Source of the DNA: Vitreoscilla sp.
GTDB lineage: Bacteria > Pseudomonadota > Gammaproteobacteria > Burkholderiales > Neisseriaceae
Direction of reading: 5' to 3'
Assembly (NCBI GenBank): GCA_030150505.1
Contig: JASLFS010000053.1
Location: 1-64,000 of the forward strand
DNA length: 64,000 bases
Position 1 is the first letter of the stretch, and the number at the start of each line of letters is the position of its first letter. The notes below the pieces were generated by a model. The model saw only the letters and a program-made list of their open reading frames with translations. It was not told where the DNA came from and did no database searches. Positions 47,689 through 57,568 of the stretch are shown here, one piece after another. Position numbers and translations under genes: made by a program.

Positions 47689-48804
47689 TTATTTTTGAGC
47701 CAAAATAATATTTAGCATGCGACGCAATGGTTCTGCAGCGCCCCATAGCAATTGGTCACCAACAGTAAATGCACTGATGTATTGGCCACCCATGCCCATT
47801 TTACGAATACGACCAACAGGTACTGACAAAGTGCCAGTTACTTTTGCTGGTGTTAACTCTTGCATCGATGCTTCTTTTTCATTTGGAATGACTTTAACCC
47901 AATCATTTGCTTGCGCTAAGATTTTTTCAATTTCAGCAACTGGCAAGTCTTTTTTCAATTTGATGGTTAATGCTTGGCTATGGCAACGCATTGCGCCAAC
48001 GCGAACACATAAACCGTCAATCACGATAGGGTCATGGCTTGAACCCAGGATTTTATTGGTTTCAACGCCGCCTTTCCATTCTTCTTTTGATTGACCATTG
48101 CCTAAGTCTGAATCAATCCAAGGAATCAAGCTACCAGCTAATGGCACACCAAAATTTTGGCAAGGGAATTCATCACTGCGCAAAAAGTCAGAAACTTTAC
48201 GGTCAATGTCTAAAATAGCACTGGCTGGGTCAGCTAATTCAGTGGTTACTTTGTTTTCGATGGCTCCCATGCTGCTGATTAATTCACGCATGTTTTTAGC
48301 GCCAGCACCTGAAGCAGCTTGGTAGGTCATGCTGGTTGCCCATTCAACCAAATCATTTTGGAATAGGCCACCTAATGCCATTAACATTAAAGAAACAGTA
48401 CAGTTACCACCAACATAGTTTTTAACACCGTTCTTTAAGCCAGCATCAATAACATCACGGTTAACAGGATCCAAAACGATAATTGAATTGTCTTCCATGC
48501 GTAAACTAGATGCAGCATCAATCCAGTAACCATTCCAGCCACTGTCACGCAATGGTTGGAAAACTGATTTCGTATAATCGCCACCTTGGCAGGTCACGAT
48601 GATATCCATTTTTGCTAATTCATTAATATCGTTTGCATCTAATAAGGTTTTAGCAGCTTGGCCATAATCTGGAGCTGATTTACCAACACTAGAAGTGGTA
48701 AAGAAAAACGCTTCCGGAATGTTGTTGAAGTCTTGCTCTTCTTGCATTCTTTGCATTAATACAGAGCCCACCATTCCTCGCCAACCAATAAAACCAACTT
48801 TCAC
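47689..48804 (-). CDS. asd: aspartate-semialdehyde dehydrogenase
   Basis: 371 residues from a GTG at 48804 with AGGAG 7 bases upstream (frame opens further to a TTG, not favoured). It has the [17 protein letters not shown] cofactor loop (4-20) and the catalytic C135 in GGNCTVSLM, the same position as in the E. coli enzyme. It makes aspartate semialdehyde for lysine, threonine, methionine and diaminopimelate. It is a single gene. Confidence 0.96.
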   Translation of the reverse strand: MKVGFIGWRGMVGSVLMQRMQEEQDFNNIPEAFFFTTSSVGKSAPDYGQAAKTLLDANDINELAKMDIIVTCQGGDYTKSVFQPLRDSGWNGYWIDAASSLRMEDNSIIVLDPVNRDVIDAGLKNGVKNYVGGNCTVSLMLMALGGLFQNDLVEWATSMTYQAASGAGAKNMRELISSMGAIENKVTTELADPASAILDIDRKVSDFLRSDEFPCQNFGVPLAGSLIPWIDSDLGNGQSKEEWKGGVETNKILGSSHDPIVIDGLCVRVGAMRCHSQALTIKLKKDLPVAEIEKILAQANDWVKVIPNEKEASMQELTPAKVTGTLSVPVGRIRKMGMGGQYISAFTVGDQLLWGAAEPLRRMLNIILAQK

Positions 48805-49075
48805 AGTATTACTCCTCAAAATATCCGACTTGTTTAGTTTAATAGTAAATGATTAATAATAGATGCACTTGTTTGAACTGGCAAGCACTGTAGAAGGGAT
48901 TTCATTTTTATATTATGATGGATTCAATGCTTATTTTTTTGATTAGTTATTGAAAAGTATAAAAAGATTGTTATAAAGCAATAGTGATTTGTATTAATTG
49001 ATTTTTTGGGGCAGAAGTAACTCAAAAAATAATCATCATTGAAGTTGATTAAACACATGACATTAAAGGACAAAA

Positions 49076-49642
49076 ATGGAAGATTTTCGCCAAGTTTATC
49101 AAGCACCTGAAACACAATGGGCACCAAATAGCAATGAGCCAGTAGTGGAGCTAGCTTCGCCATGGAAAAGAATAGGGGCGTTTCTTATCAATCAGATTTT
49201 AAGTGTTTTGGTTGCTATTCCTATGTATGTATCAATGTGGCCACTGTTGATTAGTACTCTGGATAATCAAATGCCCAGTGGGATAGATGAAGATGCAATC
49301 AGTAGCATGATGGGTGGTGTCGGTATTTCGGCTATATTGGGTTTGATTTTATTGGTCTTACAGATTGTTTTTATGGTCAAAGATGGTCAATCAATCGGTA
49401 AAAAGCTATTAAAAATTAAAGTAGTGACTCTGAATGGCGAAAACCCTGGCTTCGTTGGATATGTTTTGCTAAGAGAGTTTGTGTTTTGGCTATTGGTTAG
49501 CTTGGTTGGCATTATTCCATTATTGGGATTGCTTGCACAATTAGGTGTTTACATTGCCTTATTGGTGATGATTTTTCTGGAACAAAATAATCGTAGTACC
49601 TTGCAAGATATGTTGGCTAAAACATTGGTTGTTAACGCTTAA
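49076..49642 (+). CDS. RDD-family membrane protein
   Basis: 188 residues with three or four hydrophobic segments. The opening SPWKRIGAFLINQILSVLV is the RDD core, although the usual aspartate is asparagine here. GQSIGKKLLKIKVVTLNG and NNRSTLQDMLAKTLVV are the other conserved parts. RDD proteins are widespread and poorly understood; some are linked to sodium or osmolyte transport. It is a single gene with AAAGGA upstream and a strong terminator. Confidence 0.85.
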   Translation: MEDFRQVYQAPETQWAPNSNEPVVELASPWKRIGAFLINQILSVLVAIPMYVSMWPLLISTLDNQMPSGIDEDAISSMMGGVGISAILGLILLVLQIVFMVKDGQSIGKKLLKIKVVTLNGENPGFVGYVLLREFVFWLLVSLVGIIPLLGLLAQLGVYIALLVMIFLEQNNRSTLQDMLAKTLVVNA

Positions 49643-49655
49643 TATTAAAAGAGTT

Positions 49656-49688
49656 AAAAAAGCTTGTTTTTTCAAACAAGCTTTTTTT
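49656..49688. terminator. bidirectional terminator
   Basis: Stem of about 14 bp, AAAAAGCTTGTTT / AAACAAGCTTTTT with a short loop, between the convergent RDD and OsmC genes. Confidence 0.9.
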
Positions 49689-49691
49689 GTT

Positions 49692-50132
49692 TTATAAGCG
49701 GTGGATTTCAGTAATGAGATTGGGTGCGAATGCTAAACTGTCTTGTACGGGACAATGCTCATTAATAAACTCGACAAAGGAATTGATTTCATCATCAGTA
49801 TTATCAGCATCAATAAAAAATTGGCTGGTAATTTGAGAAAAACCTATTTTGGCATGGGGATTTTTTCCCATAAATCCATCAGGATCTAATTCTCCTGATA
49901 AATCAATTCGAATACTATTTAGCTGAATGCCTTGTAAACGTGCGAACGACTTAGCCACAATGACTTTACAAGCGCCTAATGAACACAATAATGCTTCTAC
50001 TGGATTCATGCCTTTATTGTCACCTCCTAGGTCAGTTGGTTCATCTAGTAACATATTAAAATTGCGAGATTGGCAATGTACTTGTAGTTTTTCATTGGAT
50101 GTTGCCGTTGCGGTAAATATTGTTTTCGCCAT
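49692..50132 (-). CDS. OsmC-family protein (YhfA-like)
   Basis: 146 residues. The OsmC fold carries the two redox cysteines: C55 in CSLGACKVIVA and C127 in EHCPVQDSL. Members are thiol peroxidases or of unknown function (YhfA type). The NPVEALLCSLGAC motif is typical. It is a single gene convergent with the RDD gene. Peroxidase activity is a family-based inference. Confidence 0.87.
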   Translation of the reverse strand: MAKTIFTATATSNEKLQVHCQSRNFNMLLDEPTDLGGDNKGMNPVEALLCSLGACKVIVAKSFARLQGIQLNSIRIDLSGELDPDGFMGKNPHAKIGFSQITSQFFIDADNTDDEINSFVEFINEHCPVQDSLAFAPNLITEIHRL

Positions 50133-50391
50133 CTTTTTCTTAGCCTTTGTTGAGAAAATTATTCGTTAATATAATTCAAATTCAGTTAGATAATATTTAT
50201 TATTATCAATAAATATGGTTATTAAACCAAAAGTTACTGGTGGTTGTTAAATTATTTTGTATCTTAAAAAATGTAGATTGTTATTTAAAATCTTGTTCAT
50301 GGAATGGGTATATATTTTTAAGATAGCGGTGTAATATTGGGTGAATATTTATATGATATAAGCAATGTTGGTTTGCTAAGGGAGAGAGAAC

Positions 50392-51609
50392 ATGGCAGTA
50401 AATTTGCAAGAACCAAACGCCAAAGATTTATTAAGCATTGACGGCGTGCAGTTGTATGTTGGGCAGGCAGGTATTAAAAAAGCGGATCACAATGATGTTA
50501 CCGTAATGGTGTTGAATCCAAAAAATCACATTGCAGGTGTATTCACGAGAAATAAATTTTGTGCTGCGCCAGTGGTGGTTTGCCAGCAGCACTTGGCAAC
50601 AGGGGATTCTATTCGAGCTTTGGTTGTGAATACGGGAAATGCTAACGCTGGTACGGGCTACGATGGTCGAGAACGGGCTTTGAATGTTTGCCAAGCAGTT
50701 GCTTCGCAAGTGGATTGTGAAGTTGGACAAGTTTTGCCTTTTTCAACTGGGGTTATATTAGAGCCCTTGCCTGCTGAAAAAATTCAGCAAGCGGTTAAAT
50801 CTTTGAAGCCTGTGCATTGGGATGTTGCAGCAGCAGCTATTATGACAACAGATACGATTGCCAAAGCAGCTAGCCGTGAGTTAGTGATTGATGGCCAGAA
50901 GATTAATATTACTGGTATGGCAAAAGGTTCGGGCATGATTCATCCGAATATGGCAACCATGTTGGGTTTCATTGCTACAGATGCAGCCATTGGGCAAGTT
51001 GCTTTGCAGCAAATGGTTAAAGCAGTGGCGGATGATACGTTTAACAGTATTACGGTTGATGGCGATACCAGTACAAATGATAGTTTTATGTTGATTGCAA
51101 CGAATAAAGTATCAATGGAGCCTATCACGGATATTAATAGCAAGGCATATCAGTTGATAAAGGCTGCAGTGACTGATTTGGCATTAGAATTGGCGCAAGC
51201 AATTGTTCGCGATGGCGAAGGAGCAACCAAGTTTATTACCGTAGCAGTAGAAGGTGCTAAAGATAAAGCTGAAGCCAAGCAAGTTGGTTATGCGATTGCA
51301 CGCTCGCCATTGGTTAAAACGGCATTTTTTGCTAGTGATCCTAATTTAGGTCGATTATTATGTGCGGTTGGTTATGCTGGTGTTGAAGATTTGGATGTTG
51401 ATAATGTTCAAATGTATTTGGGTGATGTTTTGGTTGCAGAAAAAGGCGGTAGAGCAAAATCATATCTAGAAGCAGATGGAGATAGGATTATGGCTCAAGC
51501 TGAAATATTGGTTCGGGTTGTTTTGAATCGAGGCAGTGCACAAGCCAATATTTATACCTGCGATTTTTCGTATGATTATGTGAAAATCAATGCTGAATAC
51601 AGAAGTTAA
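50392..51609 (+). CDS. argJ: glutamate N-acetyltransferase / amino-acid acetyltransferase ArgJ
   Basis: 405 residues. The autocleavage site is MATML with T189 as the nucleophile of the beta chain, within KGSGMIHPNMATMLGF. NTGNANAGTG and the C-terminal segment KGGRAKSY are also conserved. ArgJ moves the acetyl group from N-acetylornithine to glutamate; some forms also use acetyl-CoA. GGGAG precedes the ATG. It is a single gene with a terminator. Confidence 0.96.
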   Translation: MAVNLQEPNAKDLLSIDGVQLYVGQAGIKKADHNDVTVMVLNPKNHIAGVFTRNKFCAAPVVVCQQHLATGDSIRALVVNTGNANAGTGYDGRERALNVCQAVASQVDCEVGQVLPFSTGVILEPLPAEKIQQAVKSLKPVHWDVAAAAIMTTDTIAKAASRELVIDGQKINITGMAKGSGMIHPNMATMLGFIATDAAIGQVALQQMVKAVADDTFNSITVDGDTSTNDSFMLIATNKVSMEPITDINSKAYQLIKAAVTDLALELAQAIVRDGEGATKFITVAVEGAKDKAEAKQVGYAIARSPLVKTAFFASDPNLGRLLCAVGYAGVEDLDVDNVQMYLGDVLVAEKGGRAKSYLEADGDRIMAQAEILVRVVLNRGSAQANIYTCDFSYDYVKINAEYRS

Positions 51610-51626
51610 TATGAACGTTAACTAAT

Positions 51627-51655
51627 AAAAAAAGCCGCAAAATGCGGCTTTTTTT
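51627..51655. terminator. bidirectional terminator between argJ and the rhomboid gene
   Basis: Stem of 13 bp, AAAAAAAGCCGCA / TGCGGCTTTTTTT, with a 3-base loop, between convergent genes. Confidence 0.9.
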
Positions 51656-51667
51656 GTAGGCATTTAA

Positions 51668-52447
51668 TTAATTATCATCGCCATAAATATTGTGTGGTTT
51701 GGAAATAATGCCTTGCTTCATCCAGAAATAGCTTAATAAAAAGCCAGTGATTGCACCACCTAAGTGTGCAAAATGAGCAATGCCAGAACCACTACCAAAT
51801 AGGCTGATGCCACCAGTAAAGCCACCAATTAAGTCAATTGCCAAAATAATTGGCACTAATATTTTTGCTTTAATTGGAGCTGGAATAAAGATAAACATTA
51901 GTTCTGCATTGGGAAAAAGCATGGCAAATGCAATGAGTAAGCCATAAATTGCACCAGAAGCACCAACAACAGGAACAATAAAGCTCGATAGCATTTGTTC
52001 TAAATTTTCAGCACTTAAGATTTGCTGCCAAGCATTATAAAATTGTTCTTGGTTGAGAATATCGACGATATCTTTAAGACTATAACCATGTTGTAAAAGG
52101 ATGTCGGCATTTGATTGGAAAAAGTACCAATTAACCAGAGTATGTAAGATGGCTGCGCCTAATCCGCAGGCGAAGTAGAAAATAATAAATCGTTTACTTC
52201 CCCATAAATAGACAATAGCAGAGCCAAAAGAAATCAAGGCAAACATATTAAAAAATAAATGCATGAGGCCACCATGCATGAACATGTGGCTGATGAGTTG
52301 CCAAGCTTGGAAGCGGCTGTTTTGGAAAAAATACAATGCCATGGTTGTTAGCCATTGATTATCTAATTGGCTAAAAGCAAAAAATAGAATGTTCAAGCCA
52401 ACCAAGATTAAAATAATTTTAGGAGTCTGTTTTAGGAAGTTATTCAT
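51668..52447 (-). CDS. rhomboid-family intramembrane serine protease
   Basis: About 259 residues from the ATG at 52447; the frame extends to an ATG at 52483, and neither start has a strong ribosome site. Six membrane helices are likely. The catalytic serine is S164 in VGASGAIYGLL, and the histidine is H228 in HFAHLGGAITGF; HMFMHGGLMHLFFNMFAL is the conserved second-helix region with the oxyanion histidine and asparagine. A loop of about 45 residues (roughly 112-158) before the serine helix is longer than in GlpG. It cleaves membrane-embedded substrates, unknown here. Confidence 0.9.
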   Translation of the reverse strand: MNNFLKQTPKIILILVGLNILFFAFSQLDNQWLTTMALYFFQNSRFQAWQLISHMFMHGGLMHLFFNMFALISFGSAIVYLWGSKRFIIFYFACGLGAAILHTLVNWYFFQSNADILLQHGYSLKDIVDILNQEQFYNAWQQILSAENLEQMLSSFIVPVVGASGAIYGLLIAFAMLFPNAELMFIFIPAPIKAKILVPIILAIDLIGGFTGGISLFGSGSGIAHFAHLGGAITGFLLSYFWMKQGIISKPHNIYGDDN

Positions 52448-52595
52448 TTCGGTTACTAAGTTAAATCGATATTGGATTATCATAGCATTTTGTGTATTGT
52501 TTTATCTTGCTATTTTTATTATTTAGCTGGTTTATCAGCAATAATAAAAGCATGCTAAACTCTTTTTCATTCTTTTTTATTAAACAGTATCCGTT

Positions 52596-53198
52596 ATGTT
52601 AAAAACACCTGATGCATTGGCAAAATTGGCTAATGCGTTAAAAGCATTACCCAATGTTGGTCCAAAAACTGCTCAGCGCATGGCATATCACTTATTACAG
52701 CATAATCGTGAAGGAGCAGAGGATTTGCTTGATGCTTTGCAAGGCGCTTTGCGGCAAGTAAAACATTGCCGATTATGTAATACATTTTGTGAAGAAGATA
52801 TTTGTAATATTTGTGCTGATACAGCAAGACAGCATAAATCATTGATGATTGTACAAATGCCCATTGATATTGCCAGCATGGAATCTGCAAATTGCCATGA
52901 TGGTTTGTATTTTGTTTTGATGGGGCAGGTAAATCCTGTACAAAATATGGATTTAAGCCATATTGCTTTGGATAAATTGGTTGAGCGATTGAAAAATAGT
53001 GCGGTTGAAGAAATCATTATTGCGACCAATTTTACAGCAGAAGGCGATGCCACTGCTTATGTTTTATCTGAGCTTTTGAAGGATTTACCTTATCAAGTAA
53101 CAAGATTGGCTCGAGGCATGCCTTTAGGTGGGGAGCTTGAGTATGTTGATGCAGGAACTTTGGCGCAAGCTGTTTATGAGCGAAAATTATTAAAATAG
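52596..53198 (+). CDS. recR: recombination mediator RecR
   Basis: 200 residues. The helix-hairpin-helix PNVGPKTAQRMAYHLL (about 19-34) is followed by the zinc finger C58, C61, C70, C73 and a Toprim domain with LMIVQMPIDIASME. RecR works with RecF and RecO in loading RecA onto gaps. It is often paired with dnaX, but that gene is not adjacent here; the upstream neighbour is the divergent rhomboid gene. Confidence 0.96.
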   Translation: MLKTPDALAKLANALKALPNVGPKTAQRMAYHLLQHNREGAEDLLDALQGALRQVKHCRLCNTFCEEDICNICADTARQHKSLMIVQMPIDIASMESANCHDGLYFVLMGQVNPVQNMDLSHIALDKLVERLKNSAVEEIIIATNFTAEGDATAYVLSELLKDLPYQVTRLARGMPLGGELEYVDAGTLAQAVYERKLLK

Positions 53199-53509
53199 TT
53201 GGTTTCAATGAGTTTTTTCACTGGGTAATGAGCAAGCTGTTTTTTGTAAAAGTCAATGTGATTCAATTGATTATTGCCAAATAGATTAAAAATGTTATTT
53301 GGGTACTTGAAAAATAGCATTAATACCAGATATAGAAAACATAGAACTGATTGGTTAATAAGTCACTGTATATATTTTTATCTTAAGTCTTGGTTTCTAA
53401 AAAAATAAAAAATTGGCGAGTAAGACTTGAAAATTTTACAGTTGACCTTATTTAAAACTCAAAGATTAGTGGTGAATATTCACCTATAGAATTTAGGAGT
53501 GTATTGAAT
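53199..53509. other. 311 bp region between recR and dnaK
   Basis: No convincing frame. It holds the dnaK promoter (53426-53454) and AGGAG before dnaK. No terminator-like stem for recR was found. Confidence 0.5.
53426..53454 (+). promoter_or_regulatory. candidate sigma32 heat-shock promoter of dnaK
   Basis: CTTGAAA (53426-53432) is a perfect -35 for RpoH. CCTTATTTA (53446-53454), 13 bases on, resembles the CCCCATNTA -10. The start codon is 56 bp further. Two substitutions from the -10 consensus keep confidence moderate. Confidence 0.65.
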
Positions 53510-55441
53510 ATGGCAAAAGTAATTGGTATCGACTTAGGTACAACAAACTCTTGTTTGGCTATTTCTGAAAATGGTCAGGCTAAAATTATTGAAAACGCAG
53601 AAGGTGCACGTACAACACCTTCAGTCATTGCTTATTTAGATGGCGGTGAAGTATTGGTTGGTGCGCCAGCAAAGCGCCAAGCTGTTACTAACCCAACAAA
53701 TACTATTTATGCTGCAAAACGTTTGATTGGTCGCCGTTTTGAAGATAAAGAAGTTCAAAAAGACATTGATTTAATGCCTTTTGAAATTGTTAAAGCTAGC
53801 AATGGCGATGCTTGGATTAAAGCACAAGGTAAAGAATTATCTGCTCCTCAAATTTCAGCAGAAATTCTACGTCGCTTGAAAAAAGCAGCTGAAGATTATT
53901 TGGGTGAAGAAGTAACTGAAGCAGTAATTACTGTTCCTGCTTACTTTAATGATAGCCAACGTCAAGCAACTAAAGATGCTGGACGCATTGCAGGTTTGGA
54001 CGTTAAACGCATTATTAACGAACCAACTGCTGCTGCTTTGGCTTTCGGTATGGATAAAGCCGAAAAAGGCGATCGTAAAATTGCAGTGTATGACTTAGGT
54101 GGTGGTACTTTTGATATTTCAATCATTGAAATCGCTGATGTTGATGGCGATAAACAATTTGAAGTATTGGCTACCAACGGTGATACATTCTTAGGTGGTG
54201 AAGACTTTGACCAACGTTTAATTGATTACATCATTGGCGAGTTCCAAAAAGAACAAGGCATTGATTTGAAAAAAGACGTTATGGCATTGCAACGCTTGAA
54301 AGAAGCTGCTGAAAAAGCGAAGATTGAATTGTCTAGCGGTCAGCAAACTGAAATCAACTTGCCATATATTACGATGGATGCAACAGGTCCTAAGCACTTG
54401 GCAATCAAAATTACCCGTGCCAAATTTGAGAGCTTGGTTGAAGATTTGATTCAACGCTCAATTGAGCCTTGTAAAGTTGCATTGAAAGATGCTGGTTTAT
54501 CTGTAAACGACATTGATGATGTGATTTTGGTTGGTGGTCAAACACGTATGCCAAAAGTACAAGATGCTGTGAAAGATTTCTTCGGTAAAGAGCCACGTAA
54601 AGACGTTAACCCTGATGAAGCTGTTGCCGCTGGTGCTGCTATTCAAGGTGCGGTTTTGTCTGGTGACCGTAGTGATGTATTGTTATTAGATGTAACGCCA
54701 TTGTCATTGGGTATTGAGACAATGGGTGGTGTTATGACTAAATTGATTCAGAAAAACACAACGATTCCAACTAAAGCAAATCAAGTGTTCTCAACTGCTG
54801 AAGATAACCAAAGTGCGGTAACTATTCATGTGTTGCAAGGTGAACGTGAAAGAGCTTCTGCAAATAAAAGCTTGGGTCAATTTAACTTAGGTGATATTGC
54901 TCCTGCTCCACGTGGCATGCCTCAAATTGAAGTAACTTTTGATATTGATGCAAATGGTATCTTGAATGTGTCTGCTAAAGATAAAGGCACAGGCAAAGAA
55001 GCCAATATTACGATTCAAGCTTCAAGTGGTTTGAGTGAAGAAGAAATCGAACGCATGGTAAAAGATGCGGAAGCAAACGCAGAAGAAGATAAAAAACTAA
55101 CTGAATTGGTAACAGCTCGTAACCAAGCAGAAGGTTTAATTCACTCAGTTAAAAAATCAATGACTGATTACGGTGATAAATTAGATGCTGCTGAAAAAGA
55201 AGCAATTGAAGCTGCGATTAAAGAAGCTGAAGAAGTGATTAAAGGCGAAGATAAAGAGATTATCGAAGCTAAATCTGAAGCTTTGGCAACTGCAAGCCAA
55301 AAATTGGGCGAAATGATGTACGCTCAAGCTCAAGAAGAAGCTCAGCAAGCTGGTGGCGCTAGCGCTGAAGGCGATTCTAAAGCTGCATCGGATGATGTTG
55401 TTGATGCTGATTTTGAAGAAGTTAAAGAAGATAAGAAATAA
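53510..55441 (+). CDS. dnaK: molecular chaperone DnaK (Hsp70)
   Basis: 643 residues from the ATG at 53510 ([18 protein letters not shown]). An upstream TTG at 53504 is less likely. The phosphate loops [11 protein letters not shown] and [12 protein letters not shown] and the SBD motif [18 protein letters not shown] are intact, ending in the EEVKEDKK tail. It is the central Hsp70. Neither grpE nor dnaJ is adjacent, and a terminator follows immediately. A sigma32-like promoter lies upstream. The codon use is even and strong, as expected for an abundant protein. Confidence 0.98.
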   Translation: MAKVIGIDLGTTNSCLAISENGQAKIIENAEGARTTPSVIAYLDGGEVLVGAPAKRQAVTNPTNTIYAAKRLIGRRFEDKEVQKDIDLMPFEIVKASNGDAWIKAQGKELSAPQISAEILRRLKKAAEDYLGEEVTEAVITVPAYFNDSQRQATKDAGRIAGLDVKRIINEPTAAALAFGMDKAEKGDRKIAVYDLGGGTFDISIIEIADVDGDKQFEVLATNGDTFLGGEDFDQRLIDYIIGEFQKEQGIDLKKDVMALQRLKEAAEKAKIELSSGQQTEINLPYITMDATGPKHLAIKITRAKFESLVEDLIQRSIEPCKVALKDAGLSVNDIDDVILVGGQTRMPKVQDAVKDFFGKEPRKDVNPDEAVAAGAAIQGAVLSGDRSDVLLLDVTPLSLGIETMGGVMTKLIQKNTTIPTKANQVFSTAEDNQSAVTIHVLQGERERASANKSLGQFNLGDIAPAPRGMPQIEVTFDIDANGILNVSAKDKGTGKEANITIQASSGLSEEEIERMVKDAEANAEEDKKLTELVTARNQAEGLIHSVKKSMTDYGDKLDAAEKEAIEAAIKEAEEVIKGEDKEIIEAKSEALATASQKLGEMMYAQAQEEAQQAGGASAEGDSKAASDDVVDADFEEVKEDKK

Positions 55442-55466
55442 TAGTTTGTTCTTATCTCGTTAGATT

Positions 55467-55498
55467 AAAAATCCCCAAGGTAACTTGGGGATTTTTTT
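55467..55498 (+). terminator. terminator of dnaK
   Basis: Stem AAAAATCCCCAAG / CTTGGGGATTTTT with loop GTAA and a T-run, 26 bp after the dnaK stop. Confidence 0.92.
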
Positions 55499-55589
55499 GT
55501 AGGTAAATGATTGTTTAGTGCTATGAAATGATAGGGTGAAATTTGTCTTGTTGCATTGGCTAACCTATTCATGGCGATTAAAAGCGGAT

Positions 55590-55627
55590 TAAAAAAATCC
55601 CGTTAGTTTTAGGATAACTAGCGGGAT
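55590..55627 (-). terminator. terminator of the YihY-family gene
   Basis: Arms ATCCCGTTAGTT / AACTAGCGGGAT (one G-T mismatch) with a 7-base loop; on the minus strand TTTTTTT follows. It lies just after the stop at 55637. Confidence 0.85.
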
Positions 55628-55636
55628 AATATTGTT

Positions 55637-56857
55637 TTATGTTTGGTTTGTTTCTTTGATAAATTGCATTAATGACATATCTAAATTTTGTAAGCCGGGG
55701 CGCATTAATTCGGTTATTTTTTTATTGATATATTGAGGGGCTGTTTCTTCTGGATAATAAACAAACTCTTCAAATAATTTGCCGATGTTAATATTCGCTG
55801 CATTGGTTTTAAGAATCCAGCCAGATGAGGATTCTTCGATATAGTTTAAATTGGCGAGGTTTTCTAATAAGTCACCAATTTCATCAAATCCTAAATCAAC
55901 ATATTGACGGAAATCTTGTGTTCGCATGGCAGTTTTTTTGTTTTGTGCTTCATGCAATAAAATTAATGTTGTTAAGGCATCTTCATAGATTTTGGCTGGG
56001 TTATTCTTAAATAGGAATACTGAGCCTTTCCAGTAGGATAAAGAAGCTGTTAATACTGCACCTAGTAAGAGAATGAGCCACAAAAGGTTTAACCACAATA
56101 AGAAAATGGGTATGGTAGCAAATGCGCCATAAATTAATTCATAGCTGTTAAAGTTGCTCACATAATATGTGAAACCACGGCGAATGGTTTCTAGAATAAT
56201 GGCGGTAATGGCTGCGCCAACTAGTGCATGTGTCATTGGTACATAGGCCGATGGCACAAAGCGATAGAGCAGAAATAGGGCAAATGTGGTGAAGATAATA
56301 GATGAAACTATTTGGATAAGCTTGGCTGCAATTGGGTAGTAAAAGGCAAAGTTGGATTCTTTGAGCAATAATGCCCAAGATGATGTTGCTACGCCGATAG
56401 CAACTGGACCTAATGTTAAAACAGCCCAGTAAATGAGTAGGCGTTTTACCAATGGGCGAGGGCGAGAAACTTGCCAAATTTGGTTAAAGGTTCGCTCAAT
56501 GGTCATGATTAATAAAATCGCAGAGATGGCCAGCGCAATAATACCAATTGCAGTTAAATTGCTGGCTTTGTCTCGGAAACTGTAAACGTATTCACCAATA
56601 ATTTTTGCACTGGCATCTGGCATTAGTGTATTGGTGATAAAGTCATTGAAGCCTTCTGTGATGTCTGAGAACATTGGGAAGGCAGAGATAACAATTAAAG
56701 CGATGGTAAAAAATGGCACCATGGCTAACAATGTGGTAAATGTTAAGCTTGATGAAACTCTTGTAATATCAAGTTGCTCAGCTCGGGAAATCAAGAATCG
56801 AAAAAATTGTAAAAAACGATTACCTTGGATTTTTTTTATCGGTAATTTATTAATCAT
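55637..56857 (-). CDS. YihY/BrkB-family inner-membrane protein
   Basis: 406 residues. Six hydrophobic segments in the first 290 residues make the YihY domain; SLTFTTLLAMVPFFTIALIVIS and GAFATIPIFLLWLNLLWLILLLGAVLTA are its hallmark segments. About 115 further residues form a winged-helix-like soluble tail (QDFRQYVDLGFDEIGDLLENLANL). The family was once called ribonuclease BN, which is not supported for this fold. Function is unknown. Confidence 0.87.
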   Translation of the reverse strand: MINKLPIKKIQGNRFLQFFRFLISRAEQLDITRVSSSLTFTTLLAMVPFFTIALIVISAFPMFSDITEGFNDFITNTLMPDASAKIIGEYVYSFRDKASNLTAIGIIALAISAILLIMTIERTFNQIWQVSRPRPLVKRLLIYWAVLTLGPVAIGVATSSWALLLKESNFAFYYPIAAKLIQIVSSIIFTTFALFLLYRFVPSAYVPMTHALVGAAITAIILETIRRGFTYYVSNFNSYELIYGAFATIPIFLLWLNLLWLILLLGAVLTASLSYWKGSVFLFKNNPAKIYEDALTTLILLHEAQNKKTAMRTQDFRQYVDLGFDEIGDLLENLANLNYIEESSSGWILKTNAANINIGKLFEEFVYYPEETAPQYINKKITELMRPGLQNLDMSLMQFIKETNQT

Positions 56858-56956
56858 TAAGCGAGGCTCTCAATCGTTTATAAAGTATGTATGGATTTAT
56901 AATCATAATGCATACGCAATATCTTAAATAATCATTATATTAACAAGGAATGCAGG

Positions 56957-57559
56957 ATGTTGAAAATATTAGTACTTTATTACAGTTTGCATGGGTCAAC
57001 AAAAAACTTGGCACATTGTATTGCCGAAGGTGTTGAAAGTGTTGCTGGTTGCGATGCCGTATTGAGGACTGTGCCTAAGGTATCGGCTGTTTGTGAAGCA
57101 ACACAACCCAGTATTCCTACGGATGGTGCACCGTATGTTACGGAAGCGGATCTACAAGATTGTGCAGGTTTGGCTTTGGGTAGTTCAACACGCTTTGGTA
57201 ATATGGCTGCTGCCATGAAGTACTTTTTAGATGGCACGGTGGCTGTTTGGCTGTCTGGTAGTTTAATTAACAAGCCAGCTTGTGTGTTTTCGGCATCGAC
57301 CACTATGCACGGTGGGCAAGAAAGTACTTTGTTAAGTATGATGCTGCCATTAATGCATCATGGCATGGTTGTGATGGGATTACCATTTAGGTTGCCAGAA
57401 TTAACCAATACGCAAACAGGTGGTAGCCCTTATGGTGTAACACATGTTTCTGGTTCTCAGGGAAATACGGAGCTAAGCGATGATGAGCGTAAGTTGGCTT
57501 TTGAACAGGGGAAACGTTTGGCAACGTTGGCTAAAAAATTAGCAGCAGAAAATAATTAA
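56957..57559 (+). CDS. wrbA: WrbA-family NAD(P)H:quinone oxidoreductase
   Basis: 200 residues with a flavodoxin-like fold. YYSLHGSTKNLAHCIAEGVE is the FMN phosphate loop, GSSTRFGNMAAAMKYFLDGT is the WrbA signature, and STTMHGGQESTLLSMMLPLMHHGM binds the flavin ring. It reduces quinones by two electrons, sparing the cell semiquinone radicals. It is followed after 9 bp by the SIMPL gene. Confidence 0.9.
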   Translation: MLKILVLYYSLHGSTKNLAHCIAEGVESVAGCDAVLRTVPKVSAVCEATQPSIPTDGAPYVTEADLQDCAGLALGSSTRFGNMAAAMKYFLDGTVAVWLSGSLINKPACVFSASTTMHGGQESTLLSMMLPLMHHGMVVMGLPFRLPELTNTQTGGSPYGVTHVSGSQGNTELSDDERKLAFEQGKRLATLAKKLAAENN

Positions 57560-57568
57560 GGATTTGAA

